Below, one piece after another: positions 33,116 to 42,489 of a stretch of 64,000 nucleotides of DNA. Where the stretch lies: assembly GCF_000472445.1 (NCBI RefSeq), contig NZ_AXAJ01000018.1, positions 1-64,000 on the forward strand, read 5' to 3'. The DNA comes from Burkholderia sp. WSM2230 (lineage in GTDB: Bacteria; Pseudomonadota; Gammaproteobacteria; Burkholderiales; Burkholderiaceae). Position numbers and translations under genes: made by a program. How positions within the stretch are numbered: position 1 is the first letter of the stretch; each line of letters begins with the position of its first letter. A model generated the notes under the pieces. That model searched no databases. It had not been told where the DNA came from and was given only the letters and a program-made list of their open reading frames with translations.

Positions 33116-33964
33116 ATGGACACCACTCTGGCCACATTTGAAAAGGACGTCATCGCGGCGTCGACACTGGCCCCTGTGCTGGTCGATTTCTGGGCGCCGT
33201 GGTGCGGCCCCTGCAAGACGCTCGGCCCGATGCTGGAAAAGCTCGAGGCCGAGGCCGGCGGCAAATGGAAGCTCGTCAAGGTGAATGTGGACGAGAACCA
33301 GGAGCTCGCCGCGCACTTCCAGGTGCGCAGCATTCCGCACGTCATGGCATTCGCGGACGGACGGCCGGTCGATCAGTTCGTCGGCGTGCTGCCTGAAGGG
33401 CAACTGCGCGAATTCATCGAACGGCTCGTGCCGCAAGGCGCGGACGCCGCGCGTCTGGAAGCGCAGGCCGCGCTGGCGGAAGGCCGCCGTGAAGACGCTT
33501 ACGAGGCGTTGGAGGCTGCGCTCGCCATCGATCCGGGCTTCGACGAAGCGCGCCTCGACCGCATCGAGATGCTGCTCGACGACAACCGTATCGACGAGGC
33601 ACGCAACGAAGTCGATCTGCTGTCGCCGAAAACGACGCAGGGCATCGACGCGCGCTTCAACGCGATCAAGACGCGCCTCGACGCCGTGGACGCCGCCGCC
33701 GACCTGCCGCCTACCGACGCGCTGGAAGCCCGCGTCGCGAGTCATCCGGAGGACCTCGAAGCGCGCTTCGATCTGGCGAGCGCATTCATCGCGCGCCGTA
33801 AATATGCGGCGGCACTCGAGCACCTTCTTGCGATCGTGCAGACAGACCGTACGTTCCGCGACGATATCGGCCGCAAGACGATGCTCTCGGTATTCGATCT
33901 GGCCGCGCATCAGCCGGAGCTGGTCGCGCAATGGCGGCGCAAGCTGAGCGCCGCGCTGAACTAA
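33116..33964 (+). CDS. thioredoxin–TPR co-chaperone (CnoX/YbbN-like)
   Basis: A 282-residue protein with an N-terminal thioredoxin domain (about 5–110) and a helical TPR region (about 115–280). The redox motif is WCGPC in DFWAPWCGPCKTLGPML, so both cysteines are present; E. coli CnoX has SQHC instead. The domain layout matches CnoX, a holdase that protects proteins during chlorine stress and passes them to GroEL or DnaK. With CGPC it probably also acts as an oxidoreductase. No signal peptide; cytoplasmic. Confidence 0.91.
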   Translation: MDTTLATFEKDVIAASTLAPVLVDFWAPWCGPCKTLGPMLEKLEAEAGGKWKLVKVNVDENQELAAHFQVRSIPHVMAFADGRPVDQFVGVLPEGQLREFIERLVPQGADAARLEAQAALAEGRREDAYEALEAALAIDPGFDEARLDRIEMLLDDNRIDEARNEVDLLSPKTTQGIDARFNAIKTRLDAVDAAADLPPTDALEARVASHPEDLEARFDLASAFIARRKYAAALEHLLAIVQTDRTFRDDIGRKTMLSVFDLAAHQPELVAQWRRKLSAALN

Positions 33965-34055
33965 GCAATGTAGCTTTCGCGCGCGCGTGGCACGGCGGGC
34001 GGCCGGGCGCCGCGCGTCGCCGGCGGCTATTTGCTGCGCTTCTCGCAGGCAGGCA

Positions 34056-34907
34056 CTACCCCGCCTGTTTCGCCAGCGCGCGCAACACATGCGCGGCCGC
34101 GGCGAAACCAAAGCTCGCCGTCACGCACACGCTCGAACCGAAGCCCGCGCAGTTTAGGCCCACCGGCCCCGTATGTCCGGGAGACGTGGTGACATGCTCT
34201 GCCTGCTCGTCGATATCGCAGACCGCGGCTTCCGGATAGATGAGCGGCTCGTCCGAATACACGGCGCTCACCTTGAATTTCGCTTTGGGCCCGCGCGGGA
34301 AACCGTGCTGCTTGCGCAACTGCCCGCGCACTTTGGAGAGCAGCGGGTCCTGAATCGTCAACGCAAGATCGTCGATGCGAATGCGCGTCGGGTCGAGTTG
34401 CCCGCCCGCCCCGCCAATCGTGATCAACGGCTGCTGGCGCTCGACGCACCACGCGATCAGCGCGGTCTTGGTGCGCACGCTGTCGATCGCATCGATCACA
34501 TAGTCGAAGCCGCCACCGAGCGTCGCGGAGAAATTGTCGGGCTCGACGAAGTCTTCGACGACGCGCACGTCGCAAAACGGATTGATTGCGGCGATGCGCT
34601 CGGCCATCGCTTCGACCTTCGGTTTTCCGTAGTTGCCGTCGAGCGCGTGAATCTGTCGGTTCGTGTTGCTCTCCGCGACGTTGTCGAGATCGATCAGCGT
34701 GAGCGTGCCGACGGCGCTGCGCGCCAACGCTTCCGCTACCCACGAACCGACTCCGCCAATGCCGATTACCGCGACATGCGCGTCTTCGAAAGCGGCGAGC
34801 GCCGGCGCGCCGTACAGACGCGCAATGCCGCCGAAGCGCCGCGCACGGTCGGCGGTTTCACTCCCGTCGAGGCTGGTAGTAAGATCGGAATGCGCGGTGG
34901 TCGACAT
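34056..34907 (-). CDS. tcdA: tRNA threonylcarbamoyladenosine dehydratase
   Basis: TcdA (CsdL) uses ATP to cyclise t6A to ct6A in tRNA. I start at 34907 (MSTTAHSDLTTSLDG), giving 283 residues. It is an E1-like enzyme: GIGGVGSWVAEALARSAVG is the nucleotide-binding loop, with DLDNVAESNTNRQIHAL, GFDYVIDAIDSVRTK and GLNCAGFGSSVCVTASFG further on. The usual partner csdE/csdA is not adjacent. Together with tsaE in this window, two enzymes of the same tRNA modification are encoded, but in separate operons. Confidence 0.93.
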   Translation of the reverse strand: MSTTAHSDLTTSLDGSETADRARRFGGIARLYGAPALAAFEDAHVAVIGIGGVGSWVAEALARSAVGTLTLIDLDNVAESNTNRQIHALDGNYGKPKVEAMAERIAAINPFCDVRVVEDFVEPDNFSATLGGGFDYVIDAIDSVRTKTALIAWCVERQQPLITIGGAGGQLDPTRIRIDDLALTIQDPLLSKVRGQLRKQHGFPRGPKAKFKVSAVYSDEPLIYPEAAVCDIDEQAEHVTTSPGHTGPVGLNCAGFGSSVCVTASFGFAAAAHVLRALAKQAG

Positions 34908-35128
34908 GATGGGACTCGTTGAACAGGCAGAGAAGAGAAGGCGCAGGTAACTCGCGCAGCCCGTATTTTGCCTGAACGCATCGATTCGCATTGCCGCAGC
35001 AATGTCCCTGCATTGAACCGGCACACTGACCGCGAAGCGCGCGCAGCGGGCGTCACGCTTGATCTGGCTGCGCGCAAAAAATTGCCGCCTTAGCTATACT
35101 GGCCTGACTGTAGCGTTCGCATAAGAAC

Positions 35129-35770
35129 ATGACCTCACTCGCCGAGCTTCGAAAAAACTATTCGCTGGGTTCTCTGGACATCGGCGACGTGGACCGCAAC
35201 CCGTTCCGGCAATTCGACCTCTGGTTTCAACAGGCTGTGGAGGCGAAACTGCCCGAGCCGAATACCATGACGCTCGCCACCGTAGACTCGCGCGGCCGAC
35301 CTTCGGCGCGCATCGTGCTGATCAAGGGCGTCGACGAGCGCGGCTTCGTGTTCTTCACCAATTACGAAAGCCGCAAGGGCCGCGAGCTGGCCGCGAATCC
35401 TTACGCAAGCCTGCTCTTCTACTGGATCGAGCTCGAGCGCCAGGTGCGCATCGAGGGGCGCGTCGTCAAAACAAGCGCGGAAGAAAGCGACGCCTATTTC
35501 GCGTCGCGCCCGCTCGGCTCGCGCATCGGCGCGTGGGCGTCAAACCAGAGTCAGGTGATTGAAAGCCGTTCCCAGCTCGAAACGCGCGAACGTGAAATGC
35601 GCCTGCAATACGGCGATGAACCGCCGCGTCCGCCGCATTGGGGCGGCTATCGTTTGGTGCCCGAAGCAATCGAATTCTGGCAGGGCCGGCCGTCGCGTCT
35701 GCACGACCGCCTGCTTTACACGCGTTCGAGCGAAAACAGCGACTGGCAGATCGCCCGTCTGTCGCCCTGA
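35129..35770 (+). CDS. pdxH: pyridoxamine/pyridoxine 5'-phosphate oxidase
   Basis: PdxH oxidises pyridoxine or pyridoxamine phosphate to pyridoxal phosphate with FMN. The 213-residue protein shows the FMN/substrate-binding split-barrel residues RPSARIVLIKGVDERGF, FFTNYESRKGRELAANP and the C-terminal block PPRPPHWGGYRLVPEAIEFW, WQGRPSRLHDR. Its length is normal. It is divergent from tcdA, and the cyclopropane synthase gene follows after 141 nt. A TATACT at 35095–35100 may be its -10. Confidence 0.96.
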   Translation: MTSLAELRKNYSLGSLDIGDVDRNPFRQFDLWFQQAVEAKLPEPNTMTLATVDSRGRPSARIVLIKGVDERGFVFFTNYESRKGRELAANPYASLLFYWIELERQVRIEGRVVKTSAEESDAYFASRPLGSRIGAWASNQSQVIESRSQLETREREMRLQYGDEPPRPPHWGGYRLVPEAIEFWQGRPSRLHDRLLYTRSSENSDWQIARLSP

Positions 35771-35911
35771 ATCTGAATCAACAACATCGTCAGCACGCTG
35801 CCAATGCAGCAGCGCGCGGCGAAGATCGCATCGCGCGGCATGGGAGTCGAGCCGAACCGGATTGCGGTCTACACAAGCTTCGCTTTAATTCAACGGACAC
35901 GGAGAAATCGC

Positions 35912-37126
35912 ATGTTCTGGGAGAAAAAGCTGGCGCAGTGGGTGGAAGAAGTAAAAACCAAGGCTGACTTACCGGCGCGTCTCGTGCTGTGGGACGGCCA
36001 GCAGCACGACTTTGGGCGGTTCGCCGCACCTCAGGTCACGCTGCACGTCAAGAGCGCGACGGCGCTGCCCTATCTGCTCGAACCGAGCCTCGACAATCTC
36101 GGCGAGGCCTACGTCAAGGGCAAGATCGACATCGAGGGCAAGCTCTCGGACATCATCAACGTGGGCTATCAGCTCGCGCGCAATACGGTCAACAGTGCGG
36201 GGAAGCTCGCGCGCGTGCGGCGCTATTTCCAGCATTCGAAAGCGTCGGATAAAAAGGCGATCCAGTATCACTACGACGTCTCGAACGAGTTCTACAAGCT
36301 CTGGCTCGACGAGAACATGGTGTACTCGTGCGCCTACTTCGAGAACGGCGACGAAGACCTGGCCACCGCGCAGCTGAAGAAAATCGACCACATCCTCACC
36401 AAGATCCAGGTGCAGCCGGGGCAGCGCCTGCTCGACATAGGCTGCGGCTGGGGGGCGCTCGTGCTGCGCGCGGCGCAGAAATTCGGCGCGCAATGCGTGG
36501 GCGTGACGCTGTCGCAAAACCAGTTCGACCTCGCCACCGCGCGCGTGAAAGCCGCGGGGCTCGAGAACCAGATCGAGATTCGCCTGCAGGACTACCGCGA
36601 CGTCGAGGGGCAATTCGACCGGATCACGAGCGTGGGCATGTTCGAGCACGTGGGCCGCAAGAACCTGCCCGGCTACTTCAGGAAAATGCACGACCTGCTC
36701 GCCGACGACGGCATCGCGATGAATCACGGCATCACGTCGAGCGACTCGGACAGCGGCGAGACGGCGCTAGGCGGCGGCGAGTTCATCGACCGTTATGTGT
36801 TTCCGGACGGCGAGCTGCCGCACATCAGCCTCGCGCTCGAGTCGATGCAGCGTGGCGGCCTCGAAGCGGTTGACGTGGAAAGCTTGCGCCGTCACTATGC
36901 GCACACGCTCGACATCTGGGCGGAAAATTTCGAGGCGCGCGCGGAAGAAGCGCGCAAGCTCGTCGACGACGAAAAATTCCGCATCTGGCGCGTGTACCTG
37001 GCCGGCTGCGCGTATGCATTCGAAAACGACGACGTCTCGATCTATCAGGTCGTCTGCCGCAAGGCCGGCCGCAGCGCGAAAACCCTGCCGTGGTCGCGCC
37101 GCTACATGTACGAGAAACCGCTGTGA
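35912..37126 (+). CDS. cfa: cyclopropane-fatty-acyl-phospholipid synthase
   Basis: It adds a methylene from S-adenosylmethionine to the double bond of unsaturated acyl chains in membrane lipids. The start at 35912 (MFWEKKLAQWVEEVK) follows GGAG and gives 404 residues; the frame is open to 35804. The segment KKAIQYHYDVSNEFYKLW, the SAM loop LLDIGCGWGALVLRAA and GVTLSQNQ, and SVGMFEHVGRKN are family marks. The N-terminal ~100 residues are the CFA lipid-binding domain. It is probably soluble and membrane-associated. Confidence 0.95.
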   Translation: MFWEKKLAQWVEEVKTKADLPARLVLWDGQQHDFGRFAAPQVTLHVKSATALPYLLEPSLDNLGEAYVKGKIDIEGKLSDIINVGYQLARNTVNSAGKLARVRRYFQHSKASDKKAIQYHYDVSNEFYKLWLDENMVYSCAYFENGDEDLATAQLKKIDHILTKIQVQPGQRLLDIGCGWGALVLRAAQKFGAQCVGVTLSQNQFDLATARVKAAGLENQIEIRLQDYRDVEGQFDRITSVGMFEHVGRKNLPGYFRKMHDLLADDGIAMNHGITSSDSDSGETALGGGEFIDRYVFPDGELPHISLALESMQRGGLEAVDVESLRRHYAHTLDIWAENFEARAEEARKLVDDEKFRIWRVYLAGCAYAFENDDVSIYQVVCRKAGRSAKTLPWSRRYMYEKPL

Positions 37127-37197
37127 CGTGAGCGCCGCGGCGCCGTGCTGAAGCGTGCCGCCGCGGCGTACACCACTGAACAGCAGGTCGAATCTCG

Positions 37198-38391
37198 ATG
37201 GGCCAAAGCGGGACAAGCGAAGTTGAAGCGGCGCTCAGGGCGCCAACCGGAGCAGAAGCACAAGAGCAGGCACACGACGAAGCGGTGCAGTTCGATCTGT
37301 TCGGGATGCCGGTGGAAGCGGCGCCGGCGGCACCGCAACAACCTCCTGCCGATGCGCCCAAAAAGCGCCGCGCTCGCGAAATACTCGCCGCCCCGCCCTC
37401 GCAGGATGTGCTCGCGCTCGCCGCGCAACTGCCCCCGCAAGTGCACCTCGGCACGTCGACATGGTCGTTTCCCGGCTGGAACGGCATCGTCTACGGCGAC
37501 GAATACAGCAACAGCAAGCTCTCGCGCGACGGCCTCACGGCTTACGGCGCGCATCCGCTGCTGAAGACGGTCAGCATCGACCGCTCGTTCTATCAGGCGC
37601 TCACGGTCACCGACTACCTGCGCTATGCCCAGCAGGTGCCCGAGCATTTCCGCTTCATCGTCAAGGCGCCGATGACGATCACCGACGCCACCGTGCGCGC
37701 CGAACGCGGCGAGCCGGTGTCGCTGAATCCGTGCTTTCTGAACGCGCAAATGGCGATCGACGACTTCGTGACGCCCTGTCTCGAAGGTCTCGGTGCGAAA
37801 GCCGGCGCGCTGGTGTTTCAGCTTCCGCCTCTGCCCGACCAGATGCTCGCGCAGCCGGCGGCATTTATCGAACGGCTGGCCGCGTTCCTGACGGCTTTGC
37901 CGAAGCTGCCGCAGGGCACCTGTTATGCGATTGAAATCCGCGATGCGAGTCTCCTGACGCCGCGCTTCATTCGTACGCTGAAAGCGGCGGGCGTGCGCTA
38001 TTGCGTAGGCATTCATGCGCGGATGCCGGATCCGCTGCGGCAGGCGGCGGCCCTGGCGCTGCTGGACGGCGAGCCGGCGGGCCCGCTGATCGTGCGCTGG
38101 AGCCTGCACGGCGGTTTCAAGTACGAGCAGGCGAAGGCGAAGTATGAGCCGTTCGATAAGCTCATCGACCAGGACCCGGCCACGCGCGCGTCGCTCGCGG
38201 AACTGGCCGCGCGCTATGCGCTGGCCGGCCAGCCAGTGGTGATCGCGGTCAACAACAAGGCGGAAGGATCGGCGCCGCTAAGTTGTGTCGAGTTGGCGCG
38301 GGAGATTATTGACGCGTATCGGCGGCTCGTGCAGGAGCAGGAGCGGGAGCGGCAGCAGGAAATCGAGCAGGAACCGCACGCACGCGCATGA
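37198..38391 (+). CDS. DUF72-domain (YecE-like) protein with clamp-binding-like motif
   Basis: A 397-residue protein. The DUF72 TIM-barrel-like domain covers about 80–375: HLGTSTWSFPGWNGIVYG, FRFIVKAPMTITD, GALVFQLPPLP and YCVGIHARMP. Function is unknown for the family. Its first ~75 residues are low-complexity and hydrophilic, but contain QFDLF at 31–35, a very good match to the QL(S/D)LF motif by which proteins bind the beta sliding clamp. The tail is rich in Glu, Gln and Arg. The start at 37198 lies 72 nt after cfa; no signal peptide. Confidence 0.87.
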   Translation: MGQSGTSEVEAALRAPTGAEAQEQAHDEAVQFDLFGMPVEAAPAAPQQPPADAPKKRRAREILAAPPSQDVLALAAQLPPQVHLGTSTWSFPGWNGIVYGDEYSNSKLSRDGLTAYGAHPLLKTVSIDRSFYQALTVTDYLRYAQQVPEHFRFIVKAPMTITDATVRAERGEPVSLNPCFLNAQMAIDDFVTPCLEGLGAKAGALVFQLPPLPDQMLAQPAAFIERLAAFLTALPKLPQGTCYAIEIRDASLLTPRFIRTLKAAGVRYCVGIHARMPDPLRQAAALALLDGEPAGPLIVRWSLHGGFKYEQAKAKYEPFDKLIDQDPATRASLAELAARYALAGQPVVIAVNNKAEGSAPLSCVELAREIIDAYRRLVQEQERERQQEIEQEPHARA

Positions 38392-38499
38392 CGTCTCGCT
38401 GCGGCATGCACCATCCACCGCCCGACGCGCGCCGGACCTCGATCAACCGGCGCGCCTCAACTTGACGCCGCCACCGCGCGACCCGGCTTCCCGCCCGCG

Positions 38500-39048
38500 T
38501 CAACCCGCCTTGATCCGGTGAGCAAACTTCTGACGGAACTTGGCCACTTTCGGCGCGACCACGAACGAGCAGTACCCCTGATTCGGATGCTGCGCGAAAT
38601 AGTTCTGATGGTAGGCCTCGGCAGGCCAGTAATTGCCGTCTAGTGGCAACACCTGCGTGACGATCTGCCCGTCGTAGATGCGCTGCTCGCCGATTTCCCG
38701 GATGGCCTGCAACGCCGCCTCGCGCTGCGCGTCGGAGTGCGTGAAGATGACCGAACGGTATTGCGTGCCGACATCGTTACCTTGCCGGTTCAGCTGCGTC
38801 GGATCGTGAATCGCGAAGAAGATGTCGAGAATCTCGCGATAGCTGATCTTCGACGGATCGAAGTCCACCTTGACCACTTCCGCATGGCCCGTCTCGCCAT
38901 CGCACACCTGCTCATAGGTCGGATGCTGCGTGTGGCCGCCCGCATAGCCCGACTCCACCGAGTTGACGCCGTCGACGCCCAGATAAACCGCTTCGAGGCA
39001 CCAGAAACACCCGCCACCCAAGGTGGCGATTTCGCCTGTCTGACTCAT
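38500..39048 (-). CDS. msrA: peptide methionine-S-sulfoxide reductase
   Basis: MsrA reduces the S-epimer of methionine sulfoxide in damaged proteins. The 182-residue protein has the catalytic Cys in GGGCFWCLEAVY, with GYAGGHTQHPTYEQVCDGETGHAE and HDPTQLNRQGNDVGTQYRS as further family blocks (quoted in short parts). There is no signal peptide, so it is cytoplasmic. The MsrB domain is absent. It is convergent with the DUF72 gene and divergent from the flavin reductase gene. Confidence 0.96.
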   Translation of the reverse strand: MSQTGEIATLGGGCFWCLEAVYLGVDGVNSVESGYAGGHTQHPTYEQVCDGETGHAEVVKVDFDPSKISYREILDIFFAIHDPTQLNRQGNDVGTQYRSVIFTHSDAQREAALQAIREIGEQRIYDGQIVTQVLPLDGNYWPAEAYHQNYFAQHPNQGYCSFVVAPKVAKFRQKFAHRIKAG

Positions 39049-39304
39049 GCTGCTCGCTCCTTCAAACTCGTGATCGGCCCATGCCGCATCCCTTTTGCCG
39101 CAACGCCCATGCCATCGGCGTAGCGTTCCAGCTTAGCCGGTTTTGCACGGCGCCGGTTGCGTCGCGGCCAGTGCGCCGCGATTGCAGTTAAAATTGGGAC
39201 AAATCGACGATTTTCACTATGACTTTCGAATCATCTGTTTCCCGCCGTGCGCGCGAGAGCTTCAGCGCGGCTTCCAGCGGCCATGCACCGGCGGCTCGCG
39301 CGCA

Positions 39305-39814
39305 ATGAAGCAAGCCAGCCCGCCCAACTTCGACCAGCCCGCCTTCCGGCAGGCGCTCAGCCAATTCGCCACGGGCGTCACCGTCATTACAACGCGGGCG
39401 TCGTCGGGGCAATTGATCGGCATCACGGCCAGTTCGTTCAATTCGGTTTCGCTGGACCCGCCGCTCGTGCTGTGGAGTCTTGCCACGCGCTCGGCGTCCA
39501 TGCCGGTGTTTCGTGCGAACAGCCACTATGTAGTCAACGTGCTGGCGGCGTCGCAACTGGATCTATGCAAGCGCTTTGCCACGGTGAAAGGCGACCGCTT
39601 CGAAGGGGTATCGCACGCGGCGGGCGACACCGGCATGCCGGTGCTCGACGGCGCGCTGGCGTGGTTCGAATGCCATAACCGCAGCCGTTACGAAGAAGGC
39701 GATCACGTGATTTTCGTCGGCGAGGTGGAGCGCTGCGGCGTGCATGAGAATGCCACGGAGATCGCACCGCTCGTCTTTCAGAACGGCCAGTTCCACGGGC
39801 TCAAGCCGCTGTAG
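39305..39814 (+). CDS. flavin reductase family protein
   Basis: A 169-residue FMN-binding split-barrel protein. I start at 39305 (MKQASPPNFDQPAFRQALSQF); the frame is open further back but without similarity. The family blocks are QFATGVTVITTR, GITASSFNSVSLDPPLV, FRANSHYVVNVLA and GDHVIFVGEVERC. It resembles HpaC-type NADH:FMN reductases that feed reduced flavin to a two-component monooxygenase, but no monooxygenase is adjacent. The partner is therefore unknown. Confidence 0.87.
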   Translation: MKQASPPNFDQPAFRQALSQFATGVTVITTRASSGQLIGITASSFNSVSLDPPLVLWSLATRSASMPVFRANSHYVVNVLAASQLDLCKRFATVKGDRFEGVSHAAGDTGMPVLDGALAWFECHNRSRYEEGDHVIFVGEVERCGVHENATEIAPLVFQNGQFHGLKPL

Positions 39815-39882
39815 CGGAGGGGGCGCCTGCAAGCGTGGCCGCCGCAGGCCGCGAGCCTAAGGCAGCCCGCTAAGGCCACACC

Positions 39883-40398
39883 TCAGCGATCATTGTGCGG
39901 CGCGCCGTGCGTGCCAGTGCGCGTGACGAGCGAGACCGGCACGCCCGAATCTTCCTTTAACGTCTGCAGCACGATATTCGATCGGATATCCAGTACGCCG
40001 GGCGCCTTGTACAGACGCTGCAGCACGAAATCCGAATAGTGCTTGAGGTTGTGCGCGAGAACCCGCAGCAGATAATGCGTCTCGCCCGTCACGACAAACG
40101 CGCCGACCACTTCCGGCCAGTCGCGCAGCGCCTCGGCGAAGCGCTCATGCCAATTCTGCTGTTCGTTGCGCATCGACACCTGTACGAACGCCTCCAGTTC
40201 GAAGCCCAGCACTTCGCGGTTCAGACACGCGCGATAGTGCTCGATGACACCTTGTTCTTCCAGCAGACGTAAACGGCGCAGGCACGCCGACGGCGACAGC
40301 GAGATGCGCTCCGCGAGATCGAGATTGCTGATTCGTCCTTCCTGCTGAAGCACCGTCAAGATACGGCAATCGGTGGCGTCGAGCGAGATCGCGTTCAT
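39883..40398 (-). CDS. kynR: Lrp/AsnC-family regulator of the kynurenine genes
   Basis: A 171-residue regulator. The N-terminal winged helix-turn-helix (about 5–60) reads DATDCRILTVLQQEGR and NLDLAERISLSPSACLRRL. The RAM effector-binding domain follows (about 70–150), with VGAFVVTGETHYLLRVLA. It is divergent from kynB with a 128-nt gap containing AT-rich DNA suited to Lrp-type binding. In Pseudomonas and Burkholderia KynR activates kynBUA in response to kynurenine; the location makes that assignment strong. It probably binds as an octamer. Confidence 0.87.
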   Translation of the reverse strand: MNAISLDATDCRILTVLQQEGRISNLDLAERISLSPSACLRRLRLLEEQGVIEHYRACLNREVLGFELEAFVQVSMRNEQQNWHERFAEALRDWPEVVGAFVVTGETHYLLRVLAHNLKHYSDFVLQRLYKAPGVLDIRSNIVLQTLKEDSGVPVSLVTRTGTHGAPHNDR

Positions 40399-40526
40399 TT
40401 TCGGTCTCCCTTTCCCATTTGACTCAAATTATGTTCCAAGACCGGGCTCAGAAGGAGATTTTTTCGCAATCACATTTCGCGCCTCTACGCCTATCATTCC
40501 CTATAGACATCCACTTGAATGCGGAT

Positions 40527-41165
40527 ATGCAAACTCTTTGGGACATCACCCCTGCGGTGGATACCGCGACGCCCGTCTGGCCAGGCGACACGCCGGTCGG
40601 CATCGAGCGCGTCTGGCGAATCGAGGCCGGCTCGCCCGTCAACGTCGCGCGGCTCACGCTCTCGCCGCACACCGGCGCGCACGCGGACGCGCCATTGCAC
40701 TACGACGCACAGGGCGCCGCGATCGGCCAAGTGCCGCTCGACACCTATCTCGGACGATGCCGCGTGATTCACTGCATCGGCGCGTCGCCTGTTGTGATGC
40801 CACAACATCTGCAGGACTCGCTGGCCGACCTGCCGCCGCGAGTCTTACTGCGCACTTACGGAAACGCGCCGACCACCGCGTGGGATAGCGGCTTTTGCGC
40901 GGTCGCGCCCGACACCATCGACCTCCTCGCGACGAAAGGCGTGAAGCTGGTCGGCATCGACACGCCGTCGCTCGATCCGCAGGAGTCAAAGACCATGGAC
41001 GCGCATCATCGCATTCGCGCGCACGGCATGGCCATTCTGGAAGGCATCGTGCTCGACGAAGTGGCCCCCGGCGACTACGAACTGATCGCGCTGCCGCTGA
41101 AGCTGACCACGCTCGACGCGAGCCCCGTGCGCGCGGTCCTGCGCGCGCTGCCCGACGCGCACTGA
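40527..41165 (+). CDS. kynB: kynurenine formamidase
   Basis: KynB hydrolyses N-formylkynurenine to kynurenine. I start at 40527 (MQTLWDITPAVDTATPVWPGD), giving 212 residues; the frame is open to 40419. The metal-site motif HTGAHADAPLHY and the segment GIDTPSLDPQESKTMDAHH, with its His and Asp/Glu residues, identify the cyclase-type (KynB) family (PF04199). It is the second step of the kynurenine pathway, first gene of kynB–kynU–kynA, with KynR opposite. Confidence 0.95.
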   Translation: MQTLWDITPAVDTATPVWPGDTPVGIERVWRIEAGSPVNVARLTLSPHTGAHADAPLHYDAQGAAIGQVPLDTYLGRCRVIHCIGASPVVMPQHLQDSLADLPPRVLLRTYGNAPTTAWDSGFCAVAPDTIDLLATKGVKLVGIDTPSLDPQESKTMDAHHRIRAHGMAILEGIVLDEVAPGDYELIALPLKLTTLDASPVRAVLRALPDAH

Positions 41166-41228
41166 TTTTTCGCATCGGCCGGGTATCCGCAACCGCCAAT
41201 CCGCAATCCGCGAACCAACGAGACCATC

Positions 41229-42479
41229 ATGAATCATCGCGAAGAAGCACTGGCGCTCGACAGCGCCGACCCGCTCGCGACATTGCGCGACCAGTTCGCG
41301 CTGTCGCCGACCACCATCTATCTCGACGGCAATTCGCTCGGCGTACCGCCGGCCGCCGCCGCGCAACGCGCGCAGACCGTGATCGCCGCCGAATGGGGCG
41401 AAGGACTGATCCGCAGCTGGAATGCCGCCGGCTGGTTCGCGCTGCCGCGCCGCCTCGGCAACAAGCTCGCGCCGCTGATCGGCGCGGCGGAAGACGAAGT
41501 GGTCGTGACCGATACGATTTCGATCAACCTGTTCAAAGTGCTCTCTGCCGCGCTGAGGCTCGCCGACGCGCGCGATCCGAAGCGTCGCGTGATCGTTTCC
41601 GAGCGGTCGAACTTTCCGTCGGATCTGTACATCGCGCAGGGGTTGATCCAGCAGCTCGACCGCGGCTATGAACTGCGTCTCGTCGATGATCCGTCCGAAT
41701 TGCCCGAGGCAATCGGCGACGACACCGCCATCGCGATGATCACGCACGTGAATTACCGCACCGGCTACATGCACGACATGGCCGCGTTGACGCAACTGAT
41801 TCACGACAAGGGTGCGCTCGCGCTGTGGGACCTCGCGCATTCGGCTGGCGCGGTGCCGGTCGATCTGAACGGCGTCGGCGCGGACTATGCGGTGGGTTGC
41901 ACGTACAAGTATCTGAACGGCGGTCCGGGCTCGCCCGCGTTCGTGTGGGTACCCAAGCGTCATCAGAACGAATTTGCGCAGCCGCTTTCCGGCTGGTGGG
42001 GACATGCCGCGCCGTTCGAGATGAACCCGACGTATCGTCCCGACCAAGGCGTCGGCCGGTATCTGTGCGGCACGCAGCCGATGGTGTCGATGGCGCTGGT
42101 CGAATGTGGGCTCGACGTGTTCCTGCAAACCGACATGCAGGCGATTCGCCGTAAGTCGCTCGCGTTGACCGATCTCTTTATCGAACTCGTCGAAACGCGG
42201 TGCAGCGAGTTTCCGCTCAAGCTCGTCACGCCGCGCGCGCACACGCAGCGCGGCTCGCATGCGAGCTTCGAGCATCCGCATGGCTATGAGGTGATGCAGG
42301 CGCTGATCGCACGTGGCGTGATCGGCGATTATCGCGAGCCGCATGTGTTGCGCTTCGGCTTCACGCCGCTTTATACGCGCTTCGTGGACGTGTGGGACGC
42401 TGTCGAAACGCTGCGCGAGGTGCTCGCGCGTGAGACCTGGCGCGCGCCCGAATTTGCCGCACGCGGCGCCGTGACCTGA
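41229..42479 (+). CDS. kynU: kynureninase
   Basis: KynU cleaves kynurenine to anthranilate and alanine using pyridoxal phosphate. The 416-residue protein has the family blocks TTIYLDGNSLGVPP, the RSWNAAGW segment, HVNYRTGYMHDM, LWDLAHSAGAVPVDL and the PLP Lys in GCTYKYLNGGPGSPAF. The length is normal. It lies 63 nt after kynB and 10 nt before kynA, all on the plus strand, so a single transcript is likely. Confidence 0.97.
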   Translation: MNHREEALALDSADPLATLRDQFALSPTTIYLDGNSLGVPPAAAAQRAQTVIAAEWGEGLIRSWNAAGWFALPRRLGNKLAPLIGAAEDEVVVTDTISINLFKVLSAALRLADARDPKRRVIVSERSNFPSDLYIAQGLIQQLDRGYELRLVDDPSELPEAIGDDTAIAMITHVNYRTGYMHDMAALTQLIHDKGALALWDLAHSAGAVPVDLNGVGADYAVGCTYKYLNGGPGSPAFVWVPKRHQNEFAQPLSGWWGHAAPFEMNPTYRPDQGVGRYLCGTQPMVSMALVECGLDVFLQTDMQAIRRKSLALTDLFIELVETRCSEFPLKLVTPRAHTQRGSHASFEHPHGYEVMQALIARGVIGDYREPHVLRFGFTPLYTRFVDVWDAVETLREVLARETWRAPEFAARGAVT

Positions 42480-42489
42480 GGAGCGCGCA

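Noticed and set aside
40986..42344. 452-codon minus-strand open frame antisense to kynU
   Set aside because: kynU is certain and in an operon; the antisense product is Arg/His-rich without a domain.
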